In this document: positions 27,304 through 36,175 of the stretch, piece by piece
Numbering within the stretch: position 1 is the first letter of the stretch
Layout of the letters: each line of letters starts with the position of its first letter
Notes under the pieces: generated by a model
Databases searched by the model: none
Told to the model about the DNA's origin: nothing
Seen by the model: only the letters and a program-made list of their open reading frames with translations
Program-made: the position numbers and the translations under genes
Origin: Armatimonadota bacterium
Lineage (GTDB): Bacteria; Armatimonadota; Fimbriimonadia; Fimbriimonadales; Fimbriimonadaceae
NCBI GenBank assembly: GCA_020161505.1
Contig: JAIUNY010000018.1
Coordinates: forward strand, 1-62,217
Length of the DNA: 62,217 bases
Reading direction: 5' to 3'

Positions 27304-28020
27304 ATGACGCATCGTCGATTCCTTCGTCTCGCTGTATCCCTCTCCATTCTCGCCGCGACGCTTCTCTCGCAGGCCGCGCATGGAGGGGCGAATCGACTGA
27401 TCCAACCGAAACTCTTTGATCTGCTCGATACCGCCGAAGTCGCGATGAATCAGGGCAATGTCAACAAGGCCCTCGCCTACAGTGATCTCCTGCTGCTAAA
27501 CAACACGATCACCTATAGCATCGACACGGGGGCCGTCGCTCCTGATCAGCGCGATGAAGCCGCTCATGCCGTTCGCGAGTCGGTCGCCACATGGGAAGAG
27601 GCACTTGGCTACGAAGTGCAGTTTGAAGAAGTGAGCAAGGGTGGCAACGTGCGCATCGCCTTCGCCGATTCGGTGCGGCTGATGGGCAAGGACATTGCCG
27701 GGCATGCCGTGTGGTCTCGACAGGTGTTTGACTGGGGCTATGGCAACTACACCCCTCGTGTCTCGGGTGAGATCAAGGTACGCACCCTGACCCCGGAAGG
27801 ATCGCCGATGAGCGAAGCAGCCTGGCAACACACGATCGGTCACGAGATCGGTCACATGCTCGGTTTGTGGGATAGCCCGCGCGTCGGCGACATGATGGGC
27901 CCGATCAACTTAAAGAATCCGGTCACCCGCCCGACGGAATCGGAAGTCGCCGCACTCCAAGATATCCGGGCCGAAGCTCTGCAAATCACGCAGGCTTGCC
28001 TGGCACTCCCGCGGCGATAA
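27304..28020 (+). CDS. Matrixin-like zinc metalloprotease, secreted
   Basis: A 238-residue protein with a signal peptide (MTHRRFLRLAVSLSILAATLLSQAAHG). The zinc site HTIGHEIGHMLGLWD matches HExxHxxGxxD of matrixins, with the Met-turn-like GDMMGP ten residues later. The N-terminal half is probably a pro-region or unrelated domain (LLDTAEVAMNQGNVNKALAYSD). An upstream in-frame ATG at 27232 is possible but would hide the signal peptide. A paralog follows 69 bp downstream. Confidence 0.85.
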   Translation: MTHRRFLRLAVSLSILAATLLSQAAHGGANRLIQPKLFDLLDTAEVAMNQGNVNKALAYSDLLLLNNTITYSIDTGAVAPDQRDEAAHAVRESVATWEEALGYEVQFEEVSKGGNVRIAFADSVRLMGKDIAGHAVWSRQVFDWGYGNYTPRVSGEIKVRTLTPEGSPMSEAAWQHTIGHEIGHMLGLWDSPRVGDMMGPINLKNPVTRPTESEVAALQDIRAEALQITQACLALPRR

Positions 28021-28089
28021 TCGTGTACTCTAGAGCCGTTTGATGAGTGGAATCGCGCGTGCGATTCCCTTTCAGGATGGTTCTAGGAG

Positions 28090-28788
28090 ATGAACAACGC
28101 TCGGCGGAGCATTTGGCTTCGCTCTCTGTGCTTCTGCATGGCGGTCACCGGATTGGCGGTGAGTGCCTCCCCTGCTTCCGTGCGCGACTATGCCGTTCTG
28201 CGCCCGGGGGTTGCGGCATGGATTCAGGCGCTTGAGAACGATCCAGGCCTGGCGCAGTCGGCGCGTGGGCAAATCGCGCTCGATCAACTGCTGTGGGCGG
28301 GCGAAGTCTCCCTCTTCATCGACTCGACTTCTATCCCTGGCGACGCTTCGTCGGCACGTTTGGTGATTGACCGAGCCTGGCAGACCTGGAACGCTCTGCT
28401 GGGCGAGGACACCCAGTTCTCCCGCGCCTCAAAGCGCGAAGAAGCCACGGTCGTGATCCACCTGCGACCGCGGGTCTATCACAAAGGCGTCCAGAGCGCA
28501 GGACTGGCGAGTTGGGAACGGCGCGACGGCGATCCCCCGAGTCAAGTCGCGACGATTTGGGTCGGCACGCTTGATCAGGAAGGCCAACCTCTGACTCCCG
28601 CCGCCATTCAGCACATTGCGATGCACGAAATCGGTCACCTCATCGGCCTGGACGATGCGCCACAATCCCCGGGAGTGATGGGATGGATTCACCTCGATAA
28701 GCCAGCGGCGGGGCCGTCGCTGGAAGAAGTTCGGCTCGTGCAATCGACGCGCGCCCGAATCCTGGCTCTGCGCGAGAAAGCCCGGTGA
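28090..28788 (+). CDS. Matrixin-like zinc metalloprotease, secreted (paralog)
   Basis: A 232-residue paralog of the preceding gene. A signal peptide (IWLRSLCFCMAVTGLAVSASPA) precedes a domain with MHEIGHLIGLDDAPQSPGVMG, containing HExxHxxGxxD and the Met-turn Met. Both share the pattern 'ar..id.A..tWna.LG.d.qF....' before the strand that leads to the zinc site. ATG behind AGGAG. GTGA overlap links it to the metallophosphoesterase gene. Confidence 0.85.
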   Translation: MNNARRSIWLRSLCFCMAVTGLAVSASPASVRDYAVLRPGVAAWIQALENDPGLAQSARGQIALDQLLWAGEVSLFIDSTSIPGDASSARLVIDRAWQTWNALLGEDTQFSRASKREEATVVIHLRPRVYHKGVQSAGLASWERRDGDPPSQVATIWVGTLDQEGQPLTPAAIQHIAMHEIGHLIGLDDAPQSPGVMGWIHLDKPAAGPSLEEVRLVQSTRARILALREKAR

Positions 28789-29582
28789 AGCTCTGGCCTT
28801 GGATGCTTGCGGGAGCGGGCACGCTTCTGTATGGAGCGATGTTCGAAACCGGCAAGTTGCGCGCCGAAAAGGTGACCTTACGGTTGCCAGGCTGGCCCGA
28901 ATCGTTGCGCGGCTACCGGCTGGGATTCTTCGCCGACCTGCATATCCGGGATCGAGAAACAATCGTTCTCACGCGCGCGGCCCTGAGTTGGCTGAAGGAT
29001 CAAAACCCCGATTCCCTCGCGATCGCCGGCGACTTTTTGCAGTACTACCATCCTGATCGAGAAGAGATGCTTCGCTTCGCCCTGGAGGAAGCGCTTTTCT
29101 TCCGTGGACGAGCGTTTGCGGTTCCTGGGAATCACGATCACTTTGTCGGGTCGCCTGAGCTTTTTCGGTCGATTGTGGAGGAATCAGGCATCAAACTTCT
29201 CCAAAACGAGCGGTGCTTCTACGACGGAATCGAGTGGATCGGGATTGATTCGTTCAATGCCAATCGCCACGATGTCGAGAAGTCGCTTGCCGGATTTCAG
29301 CCCGCGAATGCGGCCATCACGCTCTGGCACGAGCCAGATATGGTGGATTTGCTCCCGAAAGGCAGCGATTTGATGCTCAGCGGGCACAGTCATGGCGGCC
29401 AGTTCTGCGCGCCGTGGGGATGGGCACCGATGAAAACTCGGAATGGAGCCAAGTACGTGCGCGGGTTTTATCCCCTTGCCCCGACCCCTCTCTATGTGAC
29501 CCGAGGTCTGGCAACGACTGGGCCTCCGGCCAGGCTCTTTTGCCCTCCGGAAGTAGCAGTTTTGACGATCATCCCTGGATAA
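28785..29582 (+). CDS. Membrane-anchored metallophosphoesterase (YkuE-like)
   Basis: A 265-residue protein with an N-terminal helix (LWPWMLAGAGTLLYGAMF) and the calcineurin-type metal motifs in order: FFADLHI, AIAGDFLQ, VPGNHDHF, ITLWHEPD and SGHSHGGQ. YkuE-type enzymes cleave phosphodiesters or phospholipids outside the cytoplasm, but the substrate is unknown. Starts with GTG overlapping the stop of the second matrixin gene. A terminator follows directly. Confidence 0.9.
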   Translation: MKLWPWMLAGAGTLLYGAMFETGKLRAEKVTLRLPGWPESLRGYRLGFFADLHIRDRETIVLTRAALSWLKDQNPDSLAIAGDFLQYYHPDREEMLRFALEEALFFRGRAFAVPGNHDHFVGSPELFRSIVEESGIKLLQNERCFYDGIEWIGIDSFNANRHDVEKSLAGFQPANAAITLWHEPDMVDLLPKGSDLMLSGHSHGGQFCAPWGWAPMKTRNGAKYVRGFYPLAPTPLYVTRGLATTGPPARLFCPPEVAVLTIIPG

Positions 29583-29586
29583 ATCA

Positions 29587-29618
29587 AAGCGCCCCGGCGA
29601 AAATCCGCTGGGGCGCTT
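29587..29618. terminator. Bidirectional terminator
   Basis: Arms AAGCGCCCC and GGGGCGCTT with a ~14-base loop. It lies between convergent genes (metallophosphoesterase and clpX) and lacks a long T-run, so it may act in both directions weakly. Confidence 0.7.
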
Positions 29619-29641
29619 GAGTCTGTGAGATCAGAGAAGGT

Positions 29642-30952
29642 TTAGCTCGCTTCTTTGATCATTTCCGCTGTCATCAGCACCGGAGTGACCTTATCTCGAA
29701 GGACTCCCGGTGGGATGACGACGCGCTTGATGTCCGTCTTGCTCGGCACCTCGTACATCACTTCAAGCATGATCTGCTCGATGATGGCGCGGAGGGCGCG
29801 GGCACCGGTCTTGCGCTTCAGGGCCTCTTCGGCGATCTCGTGGAGAGCCTCGCTCGCCACTTGGAGCTCGACGCCATCCAGTTCGAAGAACCGGGCGTAT
29901 TGCTTCATGATCGCGTTCTTCGGGCCGGTCAGGATCTGAACAAGCGCTTCCTCGTCCAGCTGATCCAGCGCGGTGATGACCGGGAGACGACCGATGAACT
30001 CCGGAATCAAGCCGAACTTCATCAGGTCTTCTGGGGTCACGCCTTGCAACGTGTCCTTCTTGCGCTCCTGCTTGCTTTGTGGATCGCTTCGGAAGCCCAT
30101 CACGTTCTCCTTTTGGCGGCGCATGATGATCTCTTCGAGACCTTCAAAGGCTCCACCGCAGATGAACAGAATGTTCCGCGTATCGATCTGCAAATACTCT
30201 TGCTGAGGATGCTTGCGTCCACCTTGCGGGGGAACGTTCGCCGTTGTGCCTTCCAGGATCTTGAGGAGCGCTTGCTGAACGCCTTCCCCACTCACGTCTC
30301 GCGTGATGGAGGGGTTGTCGCTCTTGCGGCTCACCTTGTCGATTTCGTCGACATAAATGATGCCTCGCTCGCAGAGATCCTTGGCATTGCGCGGATCCAT
30401 TGTTTCCGCCGTTTGCCACAGCTTCAGCAGGATGTTCTCGACGTCTTCACCCACATATCCAGCCTCCGTGAGGGCGGTGGCGTCGGCGATCGCAAACGGC
30501 ACCTCCAGCATCCGGGCAAGGGTCTGGGCGAGGAGAGTCTTCCCGGAACCGGTCGGACCCACCATCAAGATGTTGCTCTTTTGGAGCTCAACATCCCCAT
30601 TTTGCGGATTGTCGTGGATTCGTTTGTAGTGGTTGTAAACCGCCACCGCCAGAGACCGCTTAGCGCTCTCTTGGCCGATCACATAGTTGTCGAGGAATCC
30701 AACAATTTCCTTAGGCTTGGGCACATCCCGCTGACGGGTCTCGGTCGAGAAGCCGCTCACGCGCTCCAGAGGAGCCGTTGCTGCCATCTCGCCACCCGCC
30801 TTGCGTGTGCCGTCGTTCTGCAGGATATCGTTGCAGAGATCCACGCAGTCCGAACAAACCGCACCGTGGAGACCCACGATGAGCTTAGGAACCTGCTCCT
30901 TCTTTTTGCCACAAAGGCAACACCGATCGCGACGCTCGTCTGACTTCGCCAT
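29642..30952 (-). CDS. clpX: ClpX, ATP-dependent unfoldase of ClpXP
   Basis: A 436-residue AAA+ protein. The N-terminal zinc-binding domain has [11 protein letters not shown] and [12 protein letters not shown]. The AAA+ core has the P-loop [16 protein letters not shown], the pore loop region [12 protein letters not shown], Walker [11 protein letters not shown], the IGF-like loop region, and sensor 2 in [15 protein letters not shown]. It lies 17 bp behind clpP in the tig-clpP-clpX cluster. Confidence 0.98.
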   Translation of the reverse strand: MAKSDERRDRCCLCGKKKEQVPKLIVGLHGAVCSDCVDLCNDILQNDGTRKAGGEMAATAPLERVSGFSTETRQRDVPKPKEIVGFLDNYVIGQESAKRSLAVAVYNHYKRIHDNPQNGDVELQKSNILMVGPTGSGKTLLAQTLARMLEVPFAIADATALTEAGYVGEDVENILLKLWQTAETMDPRNAKDLCERGIIYVDEIDKVSRKSDNPSITRDVSGEGVQQALLKILEGTTANVPPQGGRKHPQQEYLQIDTRNILFICGGAFEGLEEIIMRRQKENVMGFRSDPQSKQERKKDTLQGVTPEDLMKFGLIPEFIGRLPVITALDQLDEEALVQILTGPKNAIMKQYARFFELDGVELQVASEALHEIAEEALKRKTGARALRAIIEQIMLEVMYEVPSKTDIKRVVIPPGVLRDKVTPVLMTAEMIKEAS

Positions 30953-30969
30953 GACTTAACCTAAGTTAA

Positions 30970-31572
30970 TTATCGCTCACCTGGCTTCAAAACTTTATCC
31001 ACCAATCCATATTCTTGGGCTTCTTCGGCGGACATAAAGTAGTCGCGGTCGCAATCCTTGGTCACCTGCTCAACCGATTTGCCAGTTGCTTCGGCAAGGA
31101 TTCCCATCAAAATCTGCATATATCGGTCTGCTTCTTGGATCGCAATCTTCATGTCCGTCAGCTGACCGCGGGCACCGCCCGAGACCTGGTGGATCATCAC
31201 GCGGGCGTTTTTCAAGCAATATCGCTTGCCTTGTGCGCCAGCTGCGAGCAGCACCGCACCCATCGAAGCGGCTTGACCCACGCAGATCGTGGCCACATCT
31301 GGCTTGATCATGCGCATGGTGTCGAGAATCGCCAAACCAGCACTCACCGACCCTCCGGGACTATGGATATAGAAGTCAATATCCTTGTCCGGGTCTTCCT
31401 TCTCCAAAAAGAGAAGTTGAGCAATGATGAGGTTCGCGACATAGTCGTCCACGGGAGTTCCGAGGAAGACAATCCGATCCTTCAGCAGCCTCGACCAGAT
31501 GTCATAGCTGCGCTCGCCACGAGCCGTTTGTTCAATGACAAACGGCACTCCTACATTCGTAATCTCATTCAT
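30970..31572 (-). CDS. clpP: ClpP, proteolytic subunit
   Basis: A 200-residue serine protease that forms the ClpXP chamber. Catalytic Ser is in [11 protein letters not shown], His in [11 protein letters not shown] and Asp in [12 protein letters not shown], all with the usual spacing. AAGGA lies upstream of ATG. It is the middle gene of the tig-clpP-clpX set. Confidence 0.98.
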   Translation of the reverse strand: MNEITNVGVPFVIEQTARGERSYDIWSRLLKDRIVFLGTPVDDYVANLIIAQLLFLEKEDPDKDIDFYIHSPGGSVSAGLAILDTMRMIKPDVATICVGQAASMGAVLLAAGAQGKRYCLKNARVMIHQVSGGARGQLTDMKIAIQEADRYMQILMGILAEATGKSVEQVTKDCDRDYFMSAEEAQEYGLVDKVLKPGER

Positions 31573-31644
31573 CGCTCGATCCTTCTTGCGTTCTGTTTTT
31601 ATCGGGCCATAACTGGCGTCCTTTCAGGCCCGGGACTGTTCTTT

Positions 31645-33099
31645 TTACTTCACTTCGGACTTCTTCGTTCCCTTAGAGGACTTCTTGGCCGGAGCCTCTT
31701 CGCCCTCTTCCTTTTTGGCCTTGGTCGCCTTGGCTGGCTTGGCCGCCTTCGGGGCTTCACCTGCCTTGAGGGTGGTGATCTTGGCGTGCTCGAGAAGGAG
31801 AGCCGTCACCTTGGTGGCCATCGCGCGGAAGATGATTTCCTCGCGGATTTGGCCGCCGAACTGGCGGGAGAAGTCTTCGACCTGATTCGCAGGAACGTTG
31901 TTCTCGGCGAGGATCTGCCGGAAGTGAACCGCCACATCCTCATCCGTGATCTTCATGTCGTTCTCGTTGAAAATCTTTTGGATAACCACGGCACGCTTGA
32001 CGTTGACCAGAGCCTCGCCTTCCAGGTTCTTTTGGAACTCTTCGAGGGTCATGCCGTTGGCCTTGACGTAATCCTCAAGGGTAGCGCCGCGCTGAGCCAG
32101 CTCTTGCTGCATCTCTTCGGCTCGTCGCATCACCACGCTTTGCCAGGTGTTGTCGGCCACGTGGACGGTGCTCGCACCGAGGAGGTTATCGAGGAGTTGG
32201 TCGCGCACCATCTCGCTTGCCATGTTGTCCTTGGCCGTCGTGATGCCTTCCTTAACGCGCTCGCGAAGTTCGGCGACGTTGTCGATATCAAAGCCCTTGG
32301 CAAACGCATCGTCCAGATCCGGCATTTGGATCGCCGTCACCGACTTGACGAGGATGCGCACCGATTGCTTGGTGCCTTTCCAGGCATCGTGCTGGAAATT
32401 CTCGGGGAAATCGAGCTTGGCCGACTTCACTTCGTCGGTGTTCATGCCGACCAGAGCCTTGTCCAGACCTTCGAAGGTTTGGCCTGCGATCACCATGAAG
32501 GTGCGACCGTCGCCCTCTTCGCCATCAGCCTTGAGGTTGATGACAGCAGCATCGCCTTCTTGCACGCCGCGATCGGTGACTTCTTGCTTCTTGCCTTGTC
32601 GGCGTCGGAGTTCTTCGATCTGAGCGTCGATTTCTTCGTCGCTCACCGCGATTTCGGGTCGCTGGGCTTCGAGGCCCTTGTAGTCGGCAAGCTCAACCAC
32701 CGGAGCCAGGGGAACCGTCATGGTGAACTCCAGGGTCGGCTCGGCGGTGCCGCCTTCTTCCAGCGGCTCACCACCGCGATAAAACTTGCTGATCTCGACA
32801 TTCGGCTGGCCTTCCGGCTTCAGTTCCGATTGCTCAAGAGCTTTGTCAAACGCCTTGCGGACAATGTTCTCCGCCGCCGTTTCGTACACCGCTTGAGGAT
32901 TCAGGGCATCCTCGACCATTTTGCGGGGAGCCATGCCCTTGCGGAATCCGGGAACGCTGATGCGCTTGCCCAGGTCGCGGATGGCTTTGTCGAATCCTGC
33001 CGTCACCGCATCGGTCGGGCAGCTGACAAGCAGCTTCACCGTGCAGGGGTTCAGGTCTTCGCGTTTAATCGTCAGGTCAGAGGTCACAGCAGTGCTCAT
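31645..33099 (-). CDS. tig: Trigger factor
   Basis: Ribosome-bound chaperone of 484 residues. The ribosome-docking domain contains RISVPGFRKGMAPRKMVEDAL (the FRKG-type signature), followed by a PPIase-like domain (QEGDAAVINLKADGEEGDGR, AGQTFEGLDKALVGMNTDEV) and a helical C-terminal domain. The last ~35 residues are a Lys/Ala-rich tail (AKPAKATKAKKEEGEEAPAKK). The longer upstream reading crosses the cobalamin riboswitch; the ATG at 33099 fits the family N-terminus. Confidence 0.95.
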   Translation of the reverse strand: MSTAVTSDLTIKREDLNPCTVKLLVSCPTDAVTAGFDKAIRDLGKRISVPGFRKGMAPRKMVEDALNPQAVYETAAENIVRKAFDKALEQSELKPEGQPNVEISKFYRGGEPLEEGGTAEPTLEFTMTVPLAPVVELADYKGLEAQRPEIAVSDEEIDAQIEELRRRQGKKQEVTDRGVQEGDAAVINLKADGEEGDGRTFMVIAGQTFEGLDKALVGMNTDEVKSAKLDFPENFQHDAWKGTKQSVRILVKSVTAIQMPDLDDAFAKGFDIDNVAELRERVKEGITTAKDNMASEMVRDQLLDNLLGASTVHVADNTWQSVVMRRAEEMQQELAQRGATLEDYVKANGMTLEEFQKNLEGEALVNVKRAVVIQKIFNENDMKITDEDVAVHFRQILAENNVPANQVEDFSRQFGGQIREEIIFRAMATKVTALLLEHAKITTLKAGEAPKAAKPAKATKAKKEEGEEAPAKKSSKGTKKSEVK

Positions 33100-33211
33100 G
33101 ATTGAATCCGTACAGGGTACCCGGCGAGAATCGGGCCAAGTCGGGCCCGACCGAATCTTCCCGCTTTCCTCCGCATCAGGCCTGGTTTTGGTGCATTTGC
33201 GTGTAAGATGA

Positions 33212-33356
33212 ACGTGAAGTGCTTCCTCTGTCGTGGAGGAAGGGTCGGGAATCGCAAGAGACCCGGCTGCGGGGGAAACCGGTGAGAATCCGGTGCTGTG
33301 CCGCAACGGTAACGAGGTCAAGCGACCCCGAAGCCCGAATGCCTGCTTCTTCACTT
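33212..33356 (+). ncRNA. Cobalamin riboswitch
   Basis: The conserved core reads GGTGAGAATCCGGTGCTGT then GCCGCAACGGT, with the downstream box AAGCCCGAATGCCTGC, the hallmark of adenosyl- or other cobalamin aptamers. Outer arms GTGAAG (33214-33219) and CTTCAC (33349-33354) close the P1 helix. Hairpins CTTCCTC/GAGGAAG and GGTC/GACC lie in the 5' part. It points at the prepilin gene (start 33474) and the PEP-CTERM gene behind it. Confidence 0.9.
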
Positions 33357-33473
33357 GAAAACTCAACTTGATCGGACGTTTGCGAAGCACAGGCGAATCC
33401 ACTCCCGTTTTCCCTTCTGCCCCGCTCCCGTGCGATTGCGTTGCCGACAAGGCCCGAGCAGGCCGTGGCATCC

Positions 33474-34208
33474 ATGCAGAAGAAAAACGACTCAACCGGC
33501 TTCACTCTCATCGAACTCCTGGTCGTGATTGCGATCATCGCGATTCTCGCCGCGATCCTCTTCCCCGTCTTCGCCCGCGCGAAATCTGCGGCTCAAGGCA
33601 CCACTAATCTCAGCAATTTGCGCCAGATCGGACTCGCCTGGACGATGTACGCCGGCGACTACGATGACGTCCTCATGCCTCCCCGCTCATTTGTGAGCGG
33701 GAGCAAGTTCGCCTATTGGTGGGCGTCGTATGACTCTACTTCGCAGGTCTTGAGGGAAGAAGAAGGACTTCTCTTCCCCTATACAAAGGGGAAAGGAATC
33801 CAGAGCGATCCGAGTTGGCCGAATCGACTCCGCGCCGTTATCGGGTTCACGGGGTACGGCTACAACTATGCGTATCTCGGCACGGGACGGGTGTCCTCGA
33901 CCTCGGTCGGCTCGCCCAGCGAGACCGTCGCCTTTGCGACCTCGGCGCGGCTCGATTTTCTGCCCCCCAATGCTTTGCAGGGCAACACCTATCTGGAGGC
34001 TCCGAGCGCGAACTATCCCACCTTCCATGCCCGGGCCAACGAGGTTGGGCATATCGTGTGGGCGGACACTCATTCGCGCGGGCGTAAGCCTTTGCTGAGG
34101 AGCACTCCCTTCGCCTCCTGGCAACCCCAACCGTTCCGGCAGGCGCGGCTGGGTGAGATCGACCGCGACGGCGACCTCACCACCAACGAGCTTTTTGACC
34201 TCGATTGA
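33474..34208 (+). CDS. Prepilin-type protein under a cobalamin riboswitch
   Basis: A 244-residue pilin-like protein with leader [18 protein letters not shown], and a hydrophobic helix ending LFPVFARAK. The globular part has [16 protein letters not shown] and [12 protein letters not shown], and near its end [12 protein letters not shown], a variant of the family's DGH motif with the Gly changed. No good Shine-Dalgarno is seen. It lies 117 bp behind a cobalamin riboswitch, and the PEP-CTERM protein follows 67 bp later. A role near vitamin B12 handling at the cell surface is inference from the riboswitch alone. Confidence 0.85.
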   Translation: MQKKNDSTGFTLIELLVVIAIIAILAAILFPVFARAKSAAQGTTNLSNLRQIGLAWTMYAGDYDDVLMPPRSFVSGSKFAYWWASYDSTSQVLREEEGLLFPYTKGKGIQSDPSWPNRLRAVIGFTGYGYNYAYLGTGRVSSTSVGSPSETVAFATSARLDFLPPNALQGNTYLEAPSANYPTFHARANEVGHIVWADTHSRGRKPLLRSTPFASWQPQPFRQARLGEIDRDGDLTTNELFDLD

Positions 34209-34275
34209 CCCCTTGCGCCGACTCTGCCTTGCGACAGAGCAATGCCCTTTCTTTTCCTTTTCTGGAGACAAATCA

Positions 34276-34953
34276 ATGAACAAGACCATCATCATCCTTG
34301 CTTTTGCCGCTCTTGGCGCGACGAGCGCCCATGCTTTCTCTCTGGGTGATATCCAGGTGTTCGCCGGAACCGGGAGCCAGACCTCGGCGATCGTGATTCA
34401 GTGGGAAACGGGGGCAACTTCGCAGGCCTTGGTTTGGGGATTCCGTCACAACGGAACCGGCACGGTCGAAACGGCTCTGCGCGGGCTGGCTCGACACGCG
34501 GCGGGGGCTTCACTGATAGATGGCGCCGATTCTCGGCTGTATATGTACACGGGCGAGGTCGGAGCGTTTGGACTGCCGCTTTACGGTCTCGGATATGATG
34601 CGAACGGCTCGGGCGTCACGGGGGCAGGCTACACCCTTGGGGCAAGCATTGATGAAGCCACCGCAAACGATTCAGCCGATTCGTGGAAGGTCGGCTGGGC
34701 GGTGAATGGGTTCTGGAGCCTTCATCAAACGGTGGCCGGCTCCACTCCCGGATCCTGGTCGAGCGCGCAAACCGGCGTGAGCGGCGCGAACCTTTCTGCA
34801 AACTCCTGGCACGCCCTGGTCTTTGCCCCGGCGCCGAATTGGTCGGCGGAGGTTTCGAGCACTCTCAGCGCGGCTCCGGTGCCCGAACCGGGACTTCTTG
34901 GACTCCTCGGATTGGGAGCCTTGGCGGCTCGTCGCAGGTTCAAAAAGGTGTGA
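34276..34953 (+). CDS. PEP-CTERM protein in the cobalamin riboswitch operon
   Basis: A 225-residue exported protein. Signal peptide (MNKTIIILAFAALGATSAHA) then a strand-rich domain with QTSAIVIQWETGATSQALVWG and GFRHNGTGTVETAL, LYGLGYDANGSGVTG and GFWSLHQTVAG, then a C-terminal sorting tail VPEPGLLGLLGLGALAARRR, the PEP-CTERM signal for exosortase. The 'W.FR.nG' wording is reminiscent of secreted proteins found next to B12 uptake genes in other phyla, from memory only. GGAG lies upstream of ATG. No exosortase or TonB receptor is in the window. Confidence 0.8.
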   Translation: MNKTIIILAFAALGATSAHAFSLGDIQVFAGTGSQTSAIVIQWETGATSQALVWGFRHNGTGTVETALRGLARHAAGASLIDGADSRLYMYTGEVGAFGLPLYGLGYDANGSGVTGAGYTLGASIDEATANDSADSWKVGWAVNGFWSLHQTVAGSTPGSWSSAQTGVSGANLSANSWHALVFAPAPNWSAEVSSTLSAAPVPEPGLLGLLGLGALAARRRFKKV

Positions 34954-35100
34954 TCCTGGCAAGGTCTCTGGCTGGCAAAGGCGCGGGATTCCCGCGACCC
35001 TGAGTTCCTTACTAGGCTCCCAACGGGGGTGATCGTGAATAAGAGAGGTGTGCCTGCTTGCACTGGCAAGCGGCCAACTTGACCCAGGATTACCCCCTCT

Positions 35101-35448
35101 ATGTATGTTTTAACGTGGAACTCACAGCAAGGCCAAATCGAGGCGAATTTCGGCGGATATGTATCCAAGAAGGAGGCCACGGCGTTCACCGACGAACTCC
35201 GCACCCATCTTCTGGACCGAGGCGAAGCTCCTTTTAGTGTGCTGGTTGATTACTCCACCGCAAGCAAGCTGGATAAGGAAGTCCAGCGGATGCTGGAAGA
35301 AGCCAGAGAGACATGCCTCTTCTCTGGCGCGGCCAAGATCACCTTCATCACGCGAGATGAGCACGAAGCTTCTGCCCTGACGACGCATCGTCTGCAGAGC
35401 GTGTTGGAAGGCCGAGAGCGGTACACCGCGAACCGATCCGCCGCCTAG
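35101..35448 (+). CDS. Hypothetical protein, 115 aa (possible STAS/SpoIIAA-like fold)
   Basis: The start MYVLTWNSQQGQIEANFGGYVSKKEATAFTDEL and the following FSVLVDYSTASKLDKEVQRML show alternating strands and helices like SpoIIAA/STAS-type domains, but without a recognised signature. It is soluble, monocistronic and followed by a terminator. No function can be stated. Confidence 0.6.
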   Translation: MYVLTWNSQQGQIEANFGGYVSKKEATAFTDELRTHLLDRGEAPFSVLVDYSTASKLDKEVQRMLEEARETCLFSGAAKITFITRDEHEASALTTHRLQSVLEGRERYTANRSAA

Positions 35449-35482
35449 GGTGCTCCCTGGCACCCCCTGCCCATACCCTCAC

Positions 35483-35516
35483 CCCGCCCGCCGAGCATTC
35501 CCCTCGCGCGGGCGGG
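35483..35516 (+). terminator. Rho-independent terminator
   Basis: Arms CCCGCCCG and CGGGCGGG with an ~18-base loop (extra C/G pairs possible) followed by ATTTATCTTTT. It ends the gene for the 115-aa protein. Confidence 0.75.
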
Positions 35517-35571
35517 ATTTATCTTTTCTGAGGCAGCCTTTGGCTCGGCGCGCTTGGCGTAGACTCATCGG

Positions 35572-35943
35572 TCAGGATGAATCATCGTCCGCAGGTTTCC
35601 TCAAGTGGGCCTGGCGCGCGACGCAGGCATCGTAAATCCAGCATACAACGCGATCCAAATCGTCATCAACCTCCGTGACAGGGATGCGAACCACCTCCCA
35701 GCCTTGCTCCTTCAGGAACGAGTCCCGGCGGGAATCACGCTCAACGTCATGCCGATCGCCATCAATCTCGACGACGAGCTTGAGTCGTCGCAAGGCGAAG
35801 TCGGCGAAGTAGGGGCCGATGGGGAGTTGGCGTGTGAAATGGAAGCTTGTCTGTTTTGCCCTCAACCGTTGCCAAACGCGGGCCTCCGTTCTGCTCATCG
35901 TCCGACGAAGCTCTTTGGCCCGATCTCGAGTTGAGTCAGACAT
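35572..35943 (-). CDS. DUF559 endonuclease-like protein
   Basis: A 123-residue protein of the DUF559 (Vsr-like PD-(D/E)xK) family. It shows RRTMSRTEARVWQRLRAKQTSFHFTRQLPIGPYFADFALRR-type wording in pieces, then LKLVVEIDGDRHD (catalytic E-x-D), RDSFLKEQGWEVVRIP and a C-terminal helix. Function in vivo is unknown; such proteins are widespread, often single. Terminates near the TTT-rich DNA at 35521. Confidence 0.85.
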   Translation of the reverse strand: MSDSTRDRAKELRRTMSRTEARVWQRLRAKQTSFHFTRQLPIGPYFADFALRRLKLVVEIDGDRHDVERDSRRDSFLKEQGWEVVRIPVTEVDDDLDRVVCWIYDACVARQAHLRKPADDDSS

Positions 35944-36019
35944 TCCAGTTGGAGGATACGCGAGAGGCAGGATTGAGCAATGACTTTTCTGCTGTACGAG
36001 TCCTCAACCGACTCCCTTA

Positions 36020-36165
36020 AGGGCACAAAAAGCAAGCAGGCTCGATGGGGCTCCCGCCCAACCGAGTACGGATCCCCCCTCCTGGGCTTTGCCCATCCTC
36101 CCCCAAATCGGGAGATTTGGGGGAGGACGTCGATTGAGAGTTGGTGGATTCGACTCAAGGAGAGC
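36020..36165. repeat. Intergenic repeat region D (inverted copy of A)
   Basis: Reverse complement of this block reads like 7300-7430: CAATCGACGTCCTCCCCCAA, a palindrome with arms CCTCCCCCAAATC and GATTTGGGGGAGG (36102-36135), then GGGCAAAGCCCAGGAGGG, ATCCGTACTCGGTTGGGCG and CATCGAGCC. The match to region A is strong over ~110 bp. It lies between the SDR gene and the DUF559 gene on the minus strand. Confidence 0.8.
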
Positions 36166-36175
36166 GCCTGTGGCC

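Noticed and set aside
31015-33105. A 696-codon plus-strand frame opposite tig and clpP
   Set aside because: It is antisense to clpP and tig, whose motifs are clear; the long frame results from codon bias.
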